Source: Gammaproteobacteria bacterium (GTDB lineage Bacteria > Pseudomonadota > Gammaproteobacteria > Competibacterales > Competibacteraceae). Taken from it: a stretch of DNA of 64,000 bases. How positions within the stretch are numbered: position 1 is the stretch's first letter; each line of letters begins with the position of its first letter. The stretch covers positions 62,001 through 126,000 of the forward strand of contig JACKNF010000006.1 of assembly GCA_024234995.1 (NCBI GenBank), given 5' to 3'. The notes beneath the pieces are model-generated. The model saw only the letters and a list, made by a program, of their open reading frames with translations. It did no database searches and had not been told where the DNA came from. Both the position numbers and the translations under genes were made by a program. Positions 36,315 through 46,998 of this stretch are shown here, in pieces.

Positions 36315-38825
36315 TCACTCCATCCGCAACGCCTCGGCAGGCCGGGCGCGAGCCATGCGCCAGATCGGGTACAATCCAGCGAGCAGCGCAGCGCAAACCG
36401 CCAGCGCCAGCGTTTCCAGCAACAGCAGCGGATTGACCTCAAACGGCAGGCTCCAGCCAAATGCCCGGCGGTTGATGACAAAAATCAGCACCGCCGCCAG
36501 CAGCAACCCGGTTGGGATCGCCAACAGCCCAGCCGCCGCGCCCATGAAGCCCGTTTGCAACGACACCAATCCGCCGATTTCTCCTGCCGTCATCCCGGTC
36601 GCCCGCAATACCGCAAATTCCCGCGCCCGCTCCAGTTGCAGGGCCAGCAAAGCGCTCAACACGCCGACCACCGCAACCAGAATCGCCAATAATCGCAGCA
36701 CGTTAGTGATGGTAAAGGTGCGATCGAAGATATCCAGAAGTGCGGCTTTGAATGTCGCGATTGGAACGGAAACAGCAAAGGCTGGATCGCTTCCAGTCGA
36801 TCCTGCAACCGTTCACGCAATACCGCCAGATTCTCATCCGGCGCGGCGAACACGGCTGCTGAACCGACTGTCGATCGCGCCAATAACGCTCATAGCCCGA
36901 CTGGTGCAGCAGAATCCGCCCGTGTTCCGAACCATAGTCCAGAAATACTCCAGCGATGGGAAAAGTATTTAAACCTTGATCCGTCGGCAATTCCAGGGCA
37001 TCACCGACCGTAAGCTGGCGTCGATAAGCCAGCGGTTCCGAGATCAGCACCGCTTCACCGGTCTGGAACGCCCGCCATGCCTGAATCCAGCATCGCCGTC
37101 GATCAGCCGATAACCTGCCTGAGCAGCGGGCGCGAGATCGGCGGCGATCAAGGTGATGGGGCGGCCATCCAGATCAATCTGGATTCCTCGATAGGTGGAG
37201 ACCGCCGCCACGCCCGGCGTATTGCGCAATATGGCCAGCGCCTCAGGGGTAAGCGCTTCTGAACGGCGTGCCGCTATCCTCGATGCCGGGTGGCGCGATA
37301 TACAAATCGGCGTTCAGCAAATCATTGATCCAGATCGCCACCCCCCCGGAAACTGTCCACCATGACACCGACACCCCACGGTGGCGGAGAAGGCCACCAT
37401 CAGCGCCGCCACCGCAATGCCGGTGCGGCTGAGATGACGAGGCGACATCGCGGTTGGCCATGCGCGCCAACAGTCCCAATCGAGCGGTCAATGGTTGGTT
37501 CAATCGCACCAGACCGGCCACCAAAGGCGCGGGTCAGCAACGCACAACCGAGAATCAGCAGGAATAAACCGGCGAAACCAGTGACCAGCGCGGCTGGGAA
37601 AAACAGCAATACCAGCCCTCCAGCGGCCAACAATGCCAGTCCAGCCAACAGGAAACGCGGCAAAGAAGCGCGCCAGCGGCTTTCAGATAAGCGCGACTTA
37701 GCACCGCGCCCGGTGGAGCGTCTGCGGCTTCCCGCGCCGGCAGCCAAGCCGCCGCCAGGTCGCCAACACCCCCAGGGTCTGCGCCCTTGGCCAGCGAACA
37801 GGGTCGATAAAAACTCACGGACACTGAGCACGTAATAAAGATCATTGATGGTGCGGGTGACCAGATGCACCAGCCCGGAACCCAGCCAGAGCCCAGCAAT
37901 CCCCCAGCAGGGTACCAGCCAATCCCAGCAGCAGCGCTTCGCCCAATACGCCAATAAACAATTCCCGGCGGCTGACGCCCAATGCCCGTAACATACCTAG
38001 CAGGGCGCGGCGCTGTACTATCGAGAAAGTAATAGCGTTATAGATCAGAAACATTCCCACTACTAACGCCAGCAGGCTCATCGCCGTCAGGTTGAGCGAG
38101 AACGAAGCGCTTAAATTTGCTATCGCTTGGCGGCGTTCATCGGGCCGCTCCAACCGCAGGCCAGGCGGCAAACTGGCGCGTAGTTGGGTTGCCTGCTGTT
38201 TTCCAGGGAACCCCTCCTGCAGAATCAGATCAATGTGACTCAATCGCCCCGCCAGGCCGAGCAAATTTTGCGCCGTTGCGACGTCAGTAATAATCAGCCC
38301 ATCCAGTTCCGCTCCAACCAGTGTTCCAGCGCTTTTCAAGGTGAATCGTTGCGCCCCGCGCTGCAAAGTAACTTGTCCACCTAGCGATTCCGGCAACAGC
38401 GCGGCATTTGAATCCAGTAACAAAGCACGCAGATCGAAACTGCTACCGGCTAAATCAACGGCCACATTACGAAACGGTGCCTCAGCAAATGGATCAATAC
38501 CGAGAATTTGCAGGAGCTGGCCTGGCCGACCGGCATTTGACAGATAGCCTGTCACTACTGGGGCTGCAGGATGGAGACCTTGCTCGACCCGCAGTTGCAT
38601 ATACAACGCATCTGGTACACCTTCGGAACCGCCCACGATGCGATGAGTTGCTGCACCGCTCATTCGCTGCATCGCCAGATCAAAACTCCGGCGGGCGCTG
38701 GCATTGGCCAAATCCACCGCCAGCACTACGGCCACCCCCAATGCGATACCGAGCACGGCCAGTCCTAATTGCCAGGGATGGCGCAGCGGATGCCGCAGCA
38801 GCGCCTTCCAGAACAAGAGAGTCAT
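36315..38825 (-). pseudogene. FtsX-like ABC transporter permease (AttF/AttG type), frameshifted
   Basis: The first 985 bases are one clean frame (from ATG 38825). It begins with an N-terminal helix LAVLGIALGVAVVLAVDLAN, a periplasmic MacB-like domain, then FtsX helices with LVVGMFLIYNAITFSIVQRR and LRALGVSRRELF. The remaining parts (helices, second periplasmic domain, last FtsX domain at 36315-36701) are spread over several frames. The interval is 2511 bases, exactly 837 codons, the size of fused two-unit permeases of this family. It is coupled to the ATP-binding gene by overlapping TGA and ATG. Such cassettes export lipoproteins or hydrophobic compounds; the substrate here is unknown. Confidence 0.8.
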
Positions 38826-39515
38826 CGGGCCATCTCTCGAATACGGCCTGCATCCAGTACCAGCACGCGATCTGCCTGCGCAGCAACCTCACGACTGTGG
38901 GTGACCATGACAATGGTGGTTCCAGCCTGCCGGTGCAGTTTTAACAACAGTTCCAGAATCCGCTCACCGGTTTCCGCATCGAGATTGCCAGTCGGTTCAT
39001 CGGCCAGCAGCAGCAGGGGACGTGAACCAGCGCCCGGGCGATAGCCAGGCGTTGCTGTTCGCCGCCGGACAACCGTTCAGGAAAACTGTGCCGACGATCG
39101 CCCAGCCCGACGTTATCCAGCAACTCCAGCGCCCGGTCGCGCTGTTCAACCATCACTAGCCCGTTCAATTCCAGGGGCAGCAGCAGATTTTCCTCGGCGG
39201 TCAGGGTAGGGAATCAGATTGAAGAACTGGAAGACAAAACCGATATGGCGCCGACGAAAGCGGGTGCGGTCGCGCTCGTGCAGATCTGTCAGGGTTTGAC
39301 CGTTGATTCAATCCGCCCGGCATCCGGCAGATCAATGCCGCCCAGCAAATTCAAGCAGGGTGGATTTACCGGAACCGGACTGACCCCAACAGGGCGATAA
39401 ACGCGCCACGCTCGATATCCAGATCGAGATCGGCGAAGATAATCCGTCGTTGCTCGCCCTCGGAATAGCCTCGGGCCAGCTGCCGGATTTTGATGAAAGC
39501 CGATGAATTATGCAT
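38824..39515 (-). pseudogene. ABC transporter ATP-binding protein (LolD/AttE type), frameshifted
   Basis: ATG at 39515 opens a normal MacB/LolD-type nucleotide-binding protein. The first frame breaks inside the Walker A (about 39380), where SGSGKSTLL is recoverable one frame over. The signature SGGEQQRLAIARALVH is intact at about 39050-39090, and the end DAGRIREMAR runs into the permease start. The interval is about 230 codons, the usual length, but not a multiple of three. It is the first gene of the three-gene AttE-F/G-H-like cassette. Confidence 0.8.
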
Positions 39516-39630
39516 ATCGACCCTATATAATCATGGGTAATTGTCGTTTTCGATGGCCGACTGTGTCGTATCCAAGTACCGTCGAAACCCGGCCATTCAA
39601 GTGACTATGACGAGCATAAGGCTGTAGAGG

Positions 39631-40280
39631 ATGCGGCGCGCTATGAAATCAAGGCACAGGGCATCAATTGGAATCACCCTGATCACGGCAGCTTTATTGG
39701 GAGCATGCGCCAGTCAGAACGGCGACCAATTACCCCTTCAACCGGCTACGGTTCCCAAACAACCTCGCCCGATCAGTATAACTATTTGATTGGCCCCGGC
39801 GACCAGGTTCAGATTTTTGTCTGGCGCAATCCTGAAGTCTCCCAGTCGATCACCGTCCGACCTGATGGCAAGATTTCCACGCCATTGGTCGAGGATTTGC
39901 AAGCCAGCGGCAAGACTCCCACCCAACTGGCCCGCGATCTGGAAAAAGCGCTGGAAACCTATATCCGCCAACCGATTGTTACTGTGATTGTGGCTGGTGG
40001 CATCGGCCCGTACAGTGAACAAATTCGTGTGGTAGGCCAAGCGACGAAACCACAAGCCATCGCCTACAAGCGCAAAATGACTTTGCTGGATGTCATGATT
40101 GCGGTAGGCGGGCTGACTGAATTTGCCGATGGCAACAAAGCAAAAGTGGTGCGGATCGTCGATGGCGAGCAGAAGGAATATTTGGCGCGGGTTGATGATC
40201 TGCTCAATGACGGTGATATCGACGCCAATGTGGATATGTTGCCGGGCGATATCCTGATCATCCCGGAATCCTGGTTCTAA
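39631..40280 (+). CDS. XrtA-system polysaccharide export lipoprotein (Wza/EpsE type), one frameshift
   Basis: From ATG 39631 (or 39643) a lipoprotein signal is read, ending in LITAALLGACASQ. The mature export domain (DQYNYLIGPGDQVQIFVWRN, then SLBB-type repeats with VVGQATKPQAIAYKRKMTL) is one frame away (39705-40280). A single base is therefore missing or extra between about 39705 and 39775. The family (TIGR03027 type) forms the outer-membrane exit pore of PEP-CTERM-associated exopolysaccharide. It is the first gene of the XrtA locus. Without the repair the protein would start at 39705 and lose its signal peptide. Confidence 0.85.
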
Positions 40281-40320
40281 GCAGAAGTAGAAAAAATCAG
40301 GAAAAACTGGAGGTGCAGCC

Positions 40321-41938
40321 ATGAATGAAATCATCGGGCAACTACTGGATTATTTGCGCGGCATCTGGCGCAATCGCTGGTATGCGCTGGTCTGCACGTG
40401 GATCATTTGCCTCATCGGCTGGGCCGTGGTCTATCGAATGCCCGATCAGTATCAGGCCTCAGCCCGGGTTTTCGTAGACACTCAGTCTGTTTTGCGTCCG
40501 CTCCTGCAAGGACTGGCAGTGAGCGTGAACCCGGATGCACAGATCGGATTGATGACACGCACCTTGTTAAGCCGCCCCAACCTTGAGAAGATTGCCCGTA
40601 ATGCTGATCTGGATATTTACGCCCAGAATACTGAGGCTTTGGACAACCTGCTCAACGGTTTACAAAAGCGTATTCAACTGGCTAGCGCTGGGCGTGAAAA
40701 TCTATACACCATCACCTTTATTGACCGTGACCCTCAATTAGCCAAAAAAGTGGTACAAGCGGTTGTCACCGTATTTGTGGAAAATTTGCTGGGCGAAACC
40801 CGCCAGGATACCGATACAGCCCAGCGCTTCCTGGAAAAACAAATAACTGAGTACGAAGGCCGCTTGACTGAAGCAGAGAATCGCCTCAAGAATTTCAGAA
40901 TCAAAAATGTCGGCTTGATGCCATCTGAGGGGCAGAGTTACTACGCCCGTCTACAGACGGCCTCGGCTGATTTAGAAACCGTGAAACTGGAGTTAAATCA
41001 GGCAGAGAGCCGGCGTAATTCATTGCTGCAACAAATTGGTGGCGAGGAGCCAACCTTTGGCATTGGTCCCCAGCCTGGCATCGCCGGCCCCGCCGGCCCG
41101 GCTGGAGATCCTTCCTGCCCATTGATGCTCGAATTCAAAGCCTCGAGCAAAAGCTTGACGAGTTGCTGCTCAAATACACTGAACGGCATCCCGATGTCGG
41201 CATCCTCAAACAAACTATCGCTGATCTGCGCAAACAACGCGAAGAAGAATTGGCGCAATACCGGGCTAGTATGGCGGCTAGCGCCGCAGCCAGCGCGGCC
41301 AGTAGCGGCGCTGGCCTTGGCTTTGGCCCGGCGGGGTCGATGCCAATCCAGTTTATCAGCAACTTAAAGTTGCACTCGCCCAAGAAGAAGCGAATGTAGC
41401 CTCTCTGCAAGCGCGTTTGGCGGAATACGAAAAGCGCTATAAGGAGCTGCAGGATCAGGTCAATACCATCCCCCAAGTTGAGGCGGCATTGGCCGCTTTG
41501 AACCGCGATTACGATATCAATCGCAAGAAATACGATGAGCTGGTCACCCGGCGTGAATCTGCCCGGCTCTCCCAACAGGCGGAACAAACTAACCAGGATA
41601 TCCGCTTCCGCATCATCGATCCGCCACGGGTACCGCTGGAACCGAGCGGTCCCAACCGGCCGCTATTAATCTCCGGGGTGCTGCTCGGAGGGCTAGGTGC
41701 CGGTGGCGCATTAGCATTCTTACTGGCTCAAATCTGGCCGACCTTCGACAGCCGACGCAGCCTGCTGCATGCCACGCAAATTCCGGTTTTTGGCAGCGTC
41801 AGTGCAGTGCTTTCGCCTGCTGCCGCCCGCCGGCAGCGCTGGATGTTGCTAAGTTATTTGGCCTTAGGTTGCGGTTTGCTAATGTTCTACGGTGGACTGC
41901 TGGTCGTCGAAACCATAGGGTTCAAGCTACCCCTATGA
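40321..41938 (+). CDS. XrtA-system polysaccharide chain-length protein (Wzz/GumC type), two frameshifts
   Basis: This inner-membrane polysaccharide co-polymerase sets polymer length. Helix 1 is WYALVCTWIICLIGWAVVY. The Wzz domain follows (QASARVFVDTQSVLRPLLQG), then coiled coils (RFLEKQITEYEGRLTEAENR). It ends in a proline-rich Wzz motif and helix 2 (LLISGVLLGGLGAGGALAFL). The frame shifts at about 41105-41160, after GIAGPAGPAGD, and again at about 41330, after GLGFGPAGS. The continuations are DELLLKYTERHPDVGILKQ and then QLKVALAQEEANVASLQARL. The total of about 539 codons is normal for the TIGR03007 family. It lies 40 bases after the export lipoprotein. Confidence 0.87.
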
Positions 41939-41956
41939 TCATTCCCGGAGCATATA

Positions 41957-42895
41957 ATGAGCATCATTGAGAAGGCGATGCGCGGACGGTCACCACAGCA
42001 GCCCAGAGAAGGATTAGCGCCGGCTTCGTCTAACGGCCCTCCAGCGCCGCAGGCATTAGGTAGCGTGATCGAGCGAGCCGCTGTGATTACGAAACCCGAC
42101 CCCTTGCCAATCAACCCTCCGAAACGGACCCAGCGTTCAGTTGTACTGGACTTTGAACGCCTTCGCGCCATGGGAATGCTGGTGCCAGACGCCCGGCGCA
42201 GCCAGATTAAGGAAGAGTACCGGCATATCAAGCGGCCACTATTGATGAATGCGGCTGGTAAAGGCGCCACCCTTGCCGAACACGCTAACCTGATTATGGT
42301 GACTAGTTCCCGGCCGGGCGAGGGCAAGACCTTCACCGCCTGCAATCTAGCCTTAAGTATCGCTGCTGAGCGCGACCGTACCGTTTTATTAGTGGATGCC
42401 GATGTCATCAAACCCTCTATCGCTAAAACCCTCGGTTTTGAGGCTGGTCAAGGATTGGTAGATCTGCTGATTAATGAGCAGCTGGAACTGGCAGATGTGT
42501 TAGTTGATACTAACGTGCCTTCTCTCACGGTATTGCCGGCAGGTAGCACTCACCACCTATCCACAGAGCTGCTGGCCAGCGAAAACATGGCTAAATTGGC
42601 TGCTGAAATAAGCAGCCGTTACTCTGACCGGATTATCATTTTTGATTCGCCACCACTGCTAGTAACGACTGAAGCGAGTGTATTGGCAACCTTGGCGGGC
42701 CAGATTGCTATGGTAGTAGAAGCATCGCGCACCCATCAATCGCAGGTTCAGGAAGCGCTAGCACTGCTAGACCCCAACCAAATCGTCGGATTCGTGCTCA
42801 ATAAGGCTCAAAGGATACTAGGCGCGGATTATTACGGTTACGGATATGGCTATCAATATGGCTTCAACCGTGATGAGCGTGATAGCGACGAATAG
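41957..42895 (+). CDS. XrtA-associated tyrosine autokinase (BY-kinase, CpsD/Wzc type)
   Basis: This is the cytoplasmic tyrosine kinase partner of the chain-length protein; its cycle of autophosphorylation controls polymerisation. The 312-residue protein has Walker A SSRPGEGKT at about 115-123, the Walker A' segment VLLVDADVIKPS, and Walker B IIIFDSPPLL. It has a terminal tyrosine cluster (YYGYGYGYQYGF), the expected phosphorylation site. The N-terminal MSIIEKAM is typical of the TIGR03018 family. The frame is intact, unlike those of its neighbours. Confidence 0.95.
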   Translation: MSIIEKAMRGRSPQQPREGLAPASSNGPPAPQALGSVIERAAVITKPDPLPINPPKRTQRSVVLDFERLRAMGMLVPDARRSQIKEEYRHIKRPLLMNAAGKGATLAEHANLIMVTSSRPGEGKTFTACNLALSIAAERDRTVLLVDADVIKPSIAKTLGFEAGQGLVDLLINEQLELADVLVDTNVPSLTVLPAGSTHHLSTELLASENMAKLAAEISSRYSDRIIIFDSPPLLVTTEASVLATLAGQIAMVVEASRTHQSQVQEALALLDPNQIVGFVLNKAQRILGADYYGYGYGYQYGFNRDERDSDE

Positions 42896-42907
42896 CGAGC
42901 CTAGCTT

Positions 42908-44599
42908 GTGAATTGTCACTACCCGCTGCTGTCAGAAAGCCTTCGCCGTGTGCTGACCACTGGTTTGATATCGTGGCTAGCGTTTGCTGGATTATCCGTT
43001 AAAGCCCAGGAGGGAGATGGCCGGCCAGCCAGTGAGTGGCAAATTACACCTAGAATCAGCATTGGAGCCACCTACTCTGATAACATCCGGCTGGCTCCGT
43101 CCGGCGAGGCAGAGAGTGATCTGGTCTTGCAGGTCGATCCCGGCATTTCGGTGCGTAAACAGGGGAGCCGGCTCAAGCTACGCTTCGATTATACCGCCCA
43201 GGGCCTGCTCTATACTCAGCAAGGCGAAACCAGACTCAACAATAAGTTACTGGGCTCCGGAACTGCTGAGCTTTACCAGGACCACTTATTTCTAGATGTC
43301 CAGGGCTCAATTTCACAAATCCCCAATACGACCGGTAGCCGCGTGGATGCAGGCAATTTGGGTTTGGGTGGAGGATCAGGATCATCATTCGCTACAGGCT
43401 TGTTTAACAATCTAAACCTGGGCCTGCCAGGGAGCGCTAACCTGTTGAACTCATCTGGCCTGTTCAGCGATATTGCTCTCACTGGCGATCAGACGACAGC
43501 GAGCAGCTTCAGCCTTAGTCCCTATTGGCGACAGAATTTCGGTGGCTGGACCGAAGCACTATTGCGTTACCGTTACAGCACAACCGGGTTTAACCAAGAC
43601 AGGGGCAATAACAACCAACCGGGTGCATCCGATGGCGATATCCAGAGCGTCCAGGTGAATCTCAAAAGTGGCCGGCGGTTCAGCGCACTGAATTGGAACT
43701 TGGATTATTCCCGCCAGCAGCAGACCCTGCAAGGGAACAGCAGCGATAACCCCCAGCAAAATAATAGCGACAGCACTGAAGAAAGCGCCAAGGGCCGTGC
43801 TGACTACCGGTTGAGCCGGCACTGGGCACTGCTGGCCGAGGCTGGCTATGAGAATAACGATGTCGCAACTTTTCAGAACGATAATCGCAACGGTTCTTAT
43901 TGGGGATTGGGCGCGATCTGGGATCTAAACCGGTTCTTCTCACTGGGCGGTTTATATGGGCCGAATGTCAATGAGATTGCTGCCCGCTGGACGCCTTCAC
44001 CCCGGCTGAATTTCAAGATTCTCCGGCGCGATCAGACGGTGGGCGTCAATCCAGGCGTGCGTTGGAATGGATCGCTGGATTACCAGAGCCGCTATGGCCG
44101 CTGGTCAGCTAAGTACACTGAAGAAGTGACCAGTACCCAGCAATTATTGAGCACTCCGGTCACGGTGGATGACCAGGGGCAAATCATCGTCGTTGACAAC
44201 CCCTTTGGATTGACGGATCAGCAATTTTTTCGCAAGCGTTTCGATACGGACTATACCTATCAGCGCGGGCGCAATGGCTGGACAGTGCAGGCATTCAGCG
44301 AAGACCGTCAGGGCGAAAATAACACGGGCGTGTCTGAAAACGCCTATGGCCTTGGTGGGCTTTGGACTTGGCGTTTTGCGCCACGCACCGCATCGTTTCT
44401 GGGTACTGGTTGGGAGCATGACGAGTTTGATGACAACCAGCAAAATGACTATTGGGTGTCAATCATTGGTTTGGCCCGGGTGTTTACTCCGGACTCAGGC
44501 GGGCTCATTAGCTATCGTTATTATCAAAATAACGCCGAATCCAGTGATCAGGGATTTCGTGAAAACCGGCTCAATATCCGGTTCAGCACAAAATTCTAA
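42908..44599 (+). CDS. XrtA-associated outer-membrane beta-barrel protein (TIGR03016 type)
   Basis: The 563-residue protein has an N-terminal signal (LISWLAFAGLSVKAQ) and then many alternating amphipathic strands rich in aromatic residues, Asn and Gly. Examples are ITPRISIGATYSDNIRLAPS and LRFDYTAQGLLY. It ends in NRLNIRFSTKF, an outer-membrane C-terminal signature with final Phe. The family is a constant member of exosortase A loci and presumably helps polymer passage or anchoring; the exact role is not established. The start could be GTG at 42908; it lies 12 bases after the kinase gene. Low-complexity Asn/Gln stretches occur near 285. Confidence 0.88.
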   Translation: MNCHYPLLSESLRRVLTTGLISWLAFAGLSVKAQEGDGRPASEWQITPRISIGATYSDNIRLAPSGEAESDLVLQVDPGISVRKQGSRLKLRFDYTAQGLLYTQQGETRLNNKLLGSGTAELYQDHLFLDVQGSISQIPNTTGSRVDAGNLGLGGGSGSSFATGLFNNLNLGLPGSANLLNSSGLFSDIALTGDQTTASSFSLSPYWRQNFGGWTEALLRYRYSTTGFNQDRGNNNQPGASDGDIQSVQVNLKSGRRFSALNWNLDYSRQQQTLQGNSSDNPQQNNSDSTEESAKGRADYRLSRHWALLAEAGYENNDVATFQNDNRNGSYWGLGAIWDLNRFFSLGGLYGPNVNEIAARWTPSPRLNFKILRRDQTVGVNPGVRWNGSLDYQSRYGRWSAKYTEEVTSTQQLLSTPVTVDDQGQIIVVDNPFGLTDQQFFRKRFDTDYTYQRGRNGWTVQAFSEDRQGENNTGVSENAYGLGGLWTWRFAPRTASFLGTGWEHDEFDDNQQNDYWVSIIGLARVFTPDSGGLISYRYYQNNAESSDQGFRENRLNIRFSTKF

Positions 44600-44664
44600 C
44601 AGCTGAAATCAATGGATAATCATGTTAACGATAACCAGTTTCAGAAATAAATTTCAGGAAATTC

Positions 44665-45731
44665 ATGTATATTGATTACTACGGTTTCAGCGCCAAGCCT
44701 TTTCAATTAAGTCCGGATCCAAAATTTTTCTTTGGCAGCAGTGGTCATAGCCGGGCACTGGCCTATTTGCGCTACGGTTTGAGTCAAGGCGAGGGCTTTA
44801 TCGTCGTTACTGGCGGTATTGGTACGGGGAAAACTACCCTGGTTAAAAGCTTGTTCAGTGAGCTTGATTCCAGGCAAGTGACCGCGGCGCAACTGGTCAC
44901 GACTCAATTGGAAGCGGATGATCTTCTACGGAGCGTGGTGGCTTCCTTTGGTCTACCATACGAAGATGACAGCAAGGCAGTTCTGCTGAGACGTTTCGAA
45001 GATTTCTTGCGGGGACAAGCCCAGCAAGGCCGGCGCGCGTTATTGGTCGTCGATGAGGCACAGAATCTGCCGATGCGTTCCCTGGAAGAGTTGCGGATGC
45101 TGTCGAATTTTCAGGTAGCCGAACGCCCTTTGCTGCAGAGCTTCCTGTTGGGACAAGAAGAATTCCGTCACACGATTCAAGATGCTGGCATGGAACAACT
45201 CCGGCAACGGGTGATTGCATCCTGCCATCTTAATCCCTTGAGTCATGAAGAAATCCGTCCCTATATCGAACATCGCCTGCATGTCGTCGGCTGGCAAGGC
45301 TTCATGCCGCGCTTTGACGAGACGGCCTATGGAGCAATCCATCAGTACACCCAAGGCATCCCTCGCCGGGTAAATGTATTCTGTGATCGCCTGTTACTTT
45401 ACGGTTTTCTCGAAGAAGTCATGGAGTTCTCCGATGAAGCAGTGACAGCCGTTGGCCAGGAACTGATGCAAGATGAACAAAGTAACAGTAGCCGGAAGTC
45501 GAGCAGGCGGCGAGTGGTTCGTTGCTGCGCATCGGTCATGCCAATGGAGCAAAGCGCCTGCTCGAACTGGAAGAAACGGTGGAAACACTATTACAGAATC
45601 CCGGATGGCAAGATGCGCAACTAGAGCGTATGGAGCGGCGGTTGATGCTGCTGGAACCGACAGTTCGACAGCTCCAGCGGCAACTGGCTAGATTTGACGC
45701 AGCAGATGAGCGACTATCATCCGGCAGATGA
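44665..45731 (+). CDS. XrtA-associated ExeA-like AAA ATPase, C-terminal frameshift
   Basis: The protein starts MYIDYYGFSAKPFQLSPDP, typical of the ExeA/GspA-like ATPases in PEP-CTERM loci (TIGR03015). It has Walker A TGGIGTGKTT at about 46-55, Walker B LLVVDEAQNLP and sensor region FLLGQEEFR. After about 45480 the frame becomes unlike protein (SSRKSSRRRVVRCC). The adjacent frame continues sensibly as RIGHANGAKRLLELEETVET to 45731, giving about 355 residues with a coiled-coil end. One indel around 45480-45520 is inferred. It may energise assembly at the envelope. Confidence 0.87.
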
Positions 45732-45799
45732 AATTCTCACCTGAAGAACATCACTAGCTATTAATTACTAATCACTTTTACTGTTCGATATCCCATCCG

Positions 45800-46931
45800 A
45801 TGACCAGTCACCTCCCCAAAATTCTCTGCGTGGTGGGCGCACGCCCCAACTTTATGAAAGATCGCTCCCATCATGGCGGCGTTGCACCGAAACCGTGAGT
45901 TTAAATGCGCGGCTGGTGCATACCGGACAGCATTATGATGTGGAGATGAATCAGCGTTTCTTTGAACAGTTAGGCATCCCGAATCCGGACATGGATCTGG
46001 AAGTAGGTTCGGCCAGTCATGCGGTGCAGACCGCCGAAATCATGAAGCGCTTTGAGCCGGTAGTGGACGCTGAGCAGCCGGCGGCGGTGCTGGTGGTGGG
46101 TGATGTCAACTCCACCATCGCCTGTGCATTGGTTGCCGCGAAAAAAGGAGTCAAGGTCATTCATGTTGAAGCCGGGCTGCGCAGTTTTGACCGCGCCATG
46201 CCGGAGGAAATCAACCGGGTATTGACCGACCAGATTTCGGATTTGCTGTTTACGACGGAACGGGAAGCACTGACCAATCTGACCCGAGAAGGCGTCGATC
46301 CGGTCAAAGTGCAGTTTGTCGGCAATGTGATGATTGACACCCTGCGTTCCTGCCTGCCGCGAGCCGTTCCGCCGAAACAAACGTTGGCGGGAGCGCTGAA
46401 CCCGGCTGTTTCCTCAACAGTCCGAACGGGTACGGTATTTTGACCCTGCACCGGCCGAGTAATGTTGATGATCCGGTCGTTTTGGAACGCCTGCTAAAAG
46501 TCCTCGGCGAGATCAGCGCGATCTGCCGCTGGCGTTCCCCATCCATCCCCGCACCCGGGCGATGATCGACAAGGCGGGTTTGAGCGCGATGCTCGACAGC
46601 CCGCGCTTTTTGTTGCCTGCCGCCACTGGGTTATCTGGAAATGCTGGGATTGATGCAAGGAGCGCGAATGGCTTTAACCGATTCCGGAGGTGTGCAAGAG
46701 GAAACCACCGCTTTGGGAGTTCCATGCCTGACCCTGCGCGAGAATACGGAACGACCGGTGACCGTGACAGAAGGGACGAATACCATTGTTGGCGCTGATC
46801 CCGAGCGCATTCGTAGCGCGGCGCAGGAGGTGTTGGCCAGTGGCGGCAAGGCCGGGCGGATTCCTGAACACTGGGATGGTCGCGCTGCGGAACGGATTGC
46901 CGGGAAGTTGGCGGAATGGCTATGGCTATGA
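45800..46931 (+). pseudogene. wecB: UDP-N-acetylglucosamine 2-epimerase (WecB type), frameshifted
   Basis: The enzyme converts UDP-GlcNAc to UDP-ManNAc, a sugar donor for the polymer. Blocks in order are LCVVGARPNFMK (first frame, ATG 45800), ARLVHTGQHYDVEMNQRFFE to FVGNVMIDTL (45895-46400), ILTLHRPSNVDDPVVLERLL, then LMQGARMALTDSGGVQEE and LRENTERPVTVTEGTN. Four or more frame changes separate them, near 45865, 46400-46440, 46515 and 46620. The interval of about 377 codons matches the family, and all catalytic segments are recoverable. It follows the ATPase within the XrtA locus. Confidence 0.83.
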
Positions 46932-46974
46932 CCCCCAACCCTCTTCCAACCCTCTCCCACAGGGCGAGGGGAGG
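46931..46974. repeat. GC-rich palindromic repeat, copy B
   Basis: The sequence around ccctctcccacagggcgagggg is an imperfect hairpin of the same type as copy A. It sits exactly in the short gap between the epimerase and deacetylase genes. Confidence 0.55.
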
Positions 46975-46998
46975 AATGTGGCTTTGCGAGTCAACGCC

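Noticed and set aside
41080..41345. Programmed frameshifting in the chain-length gene
   Set aside because: No heptameric slippery site is evident, and many neighbouring genes carry similar isolated indels, so sequence error is simpler.
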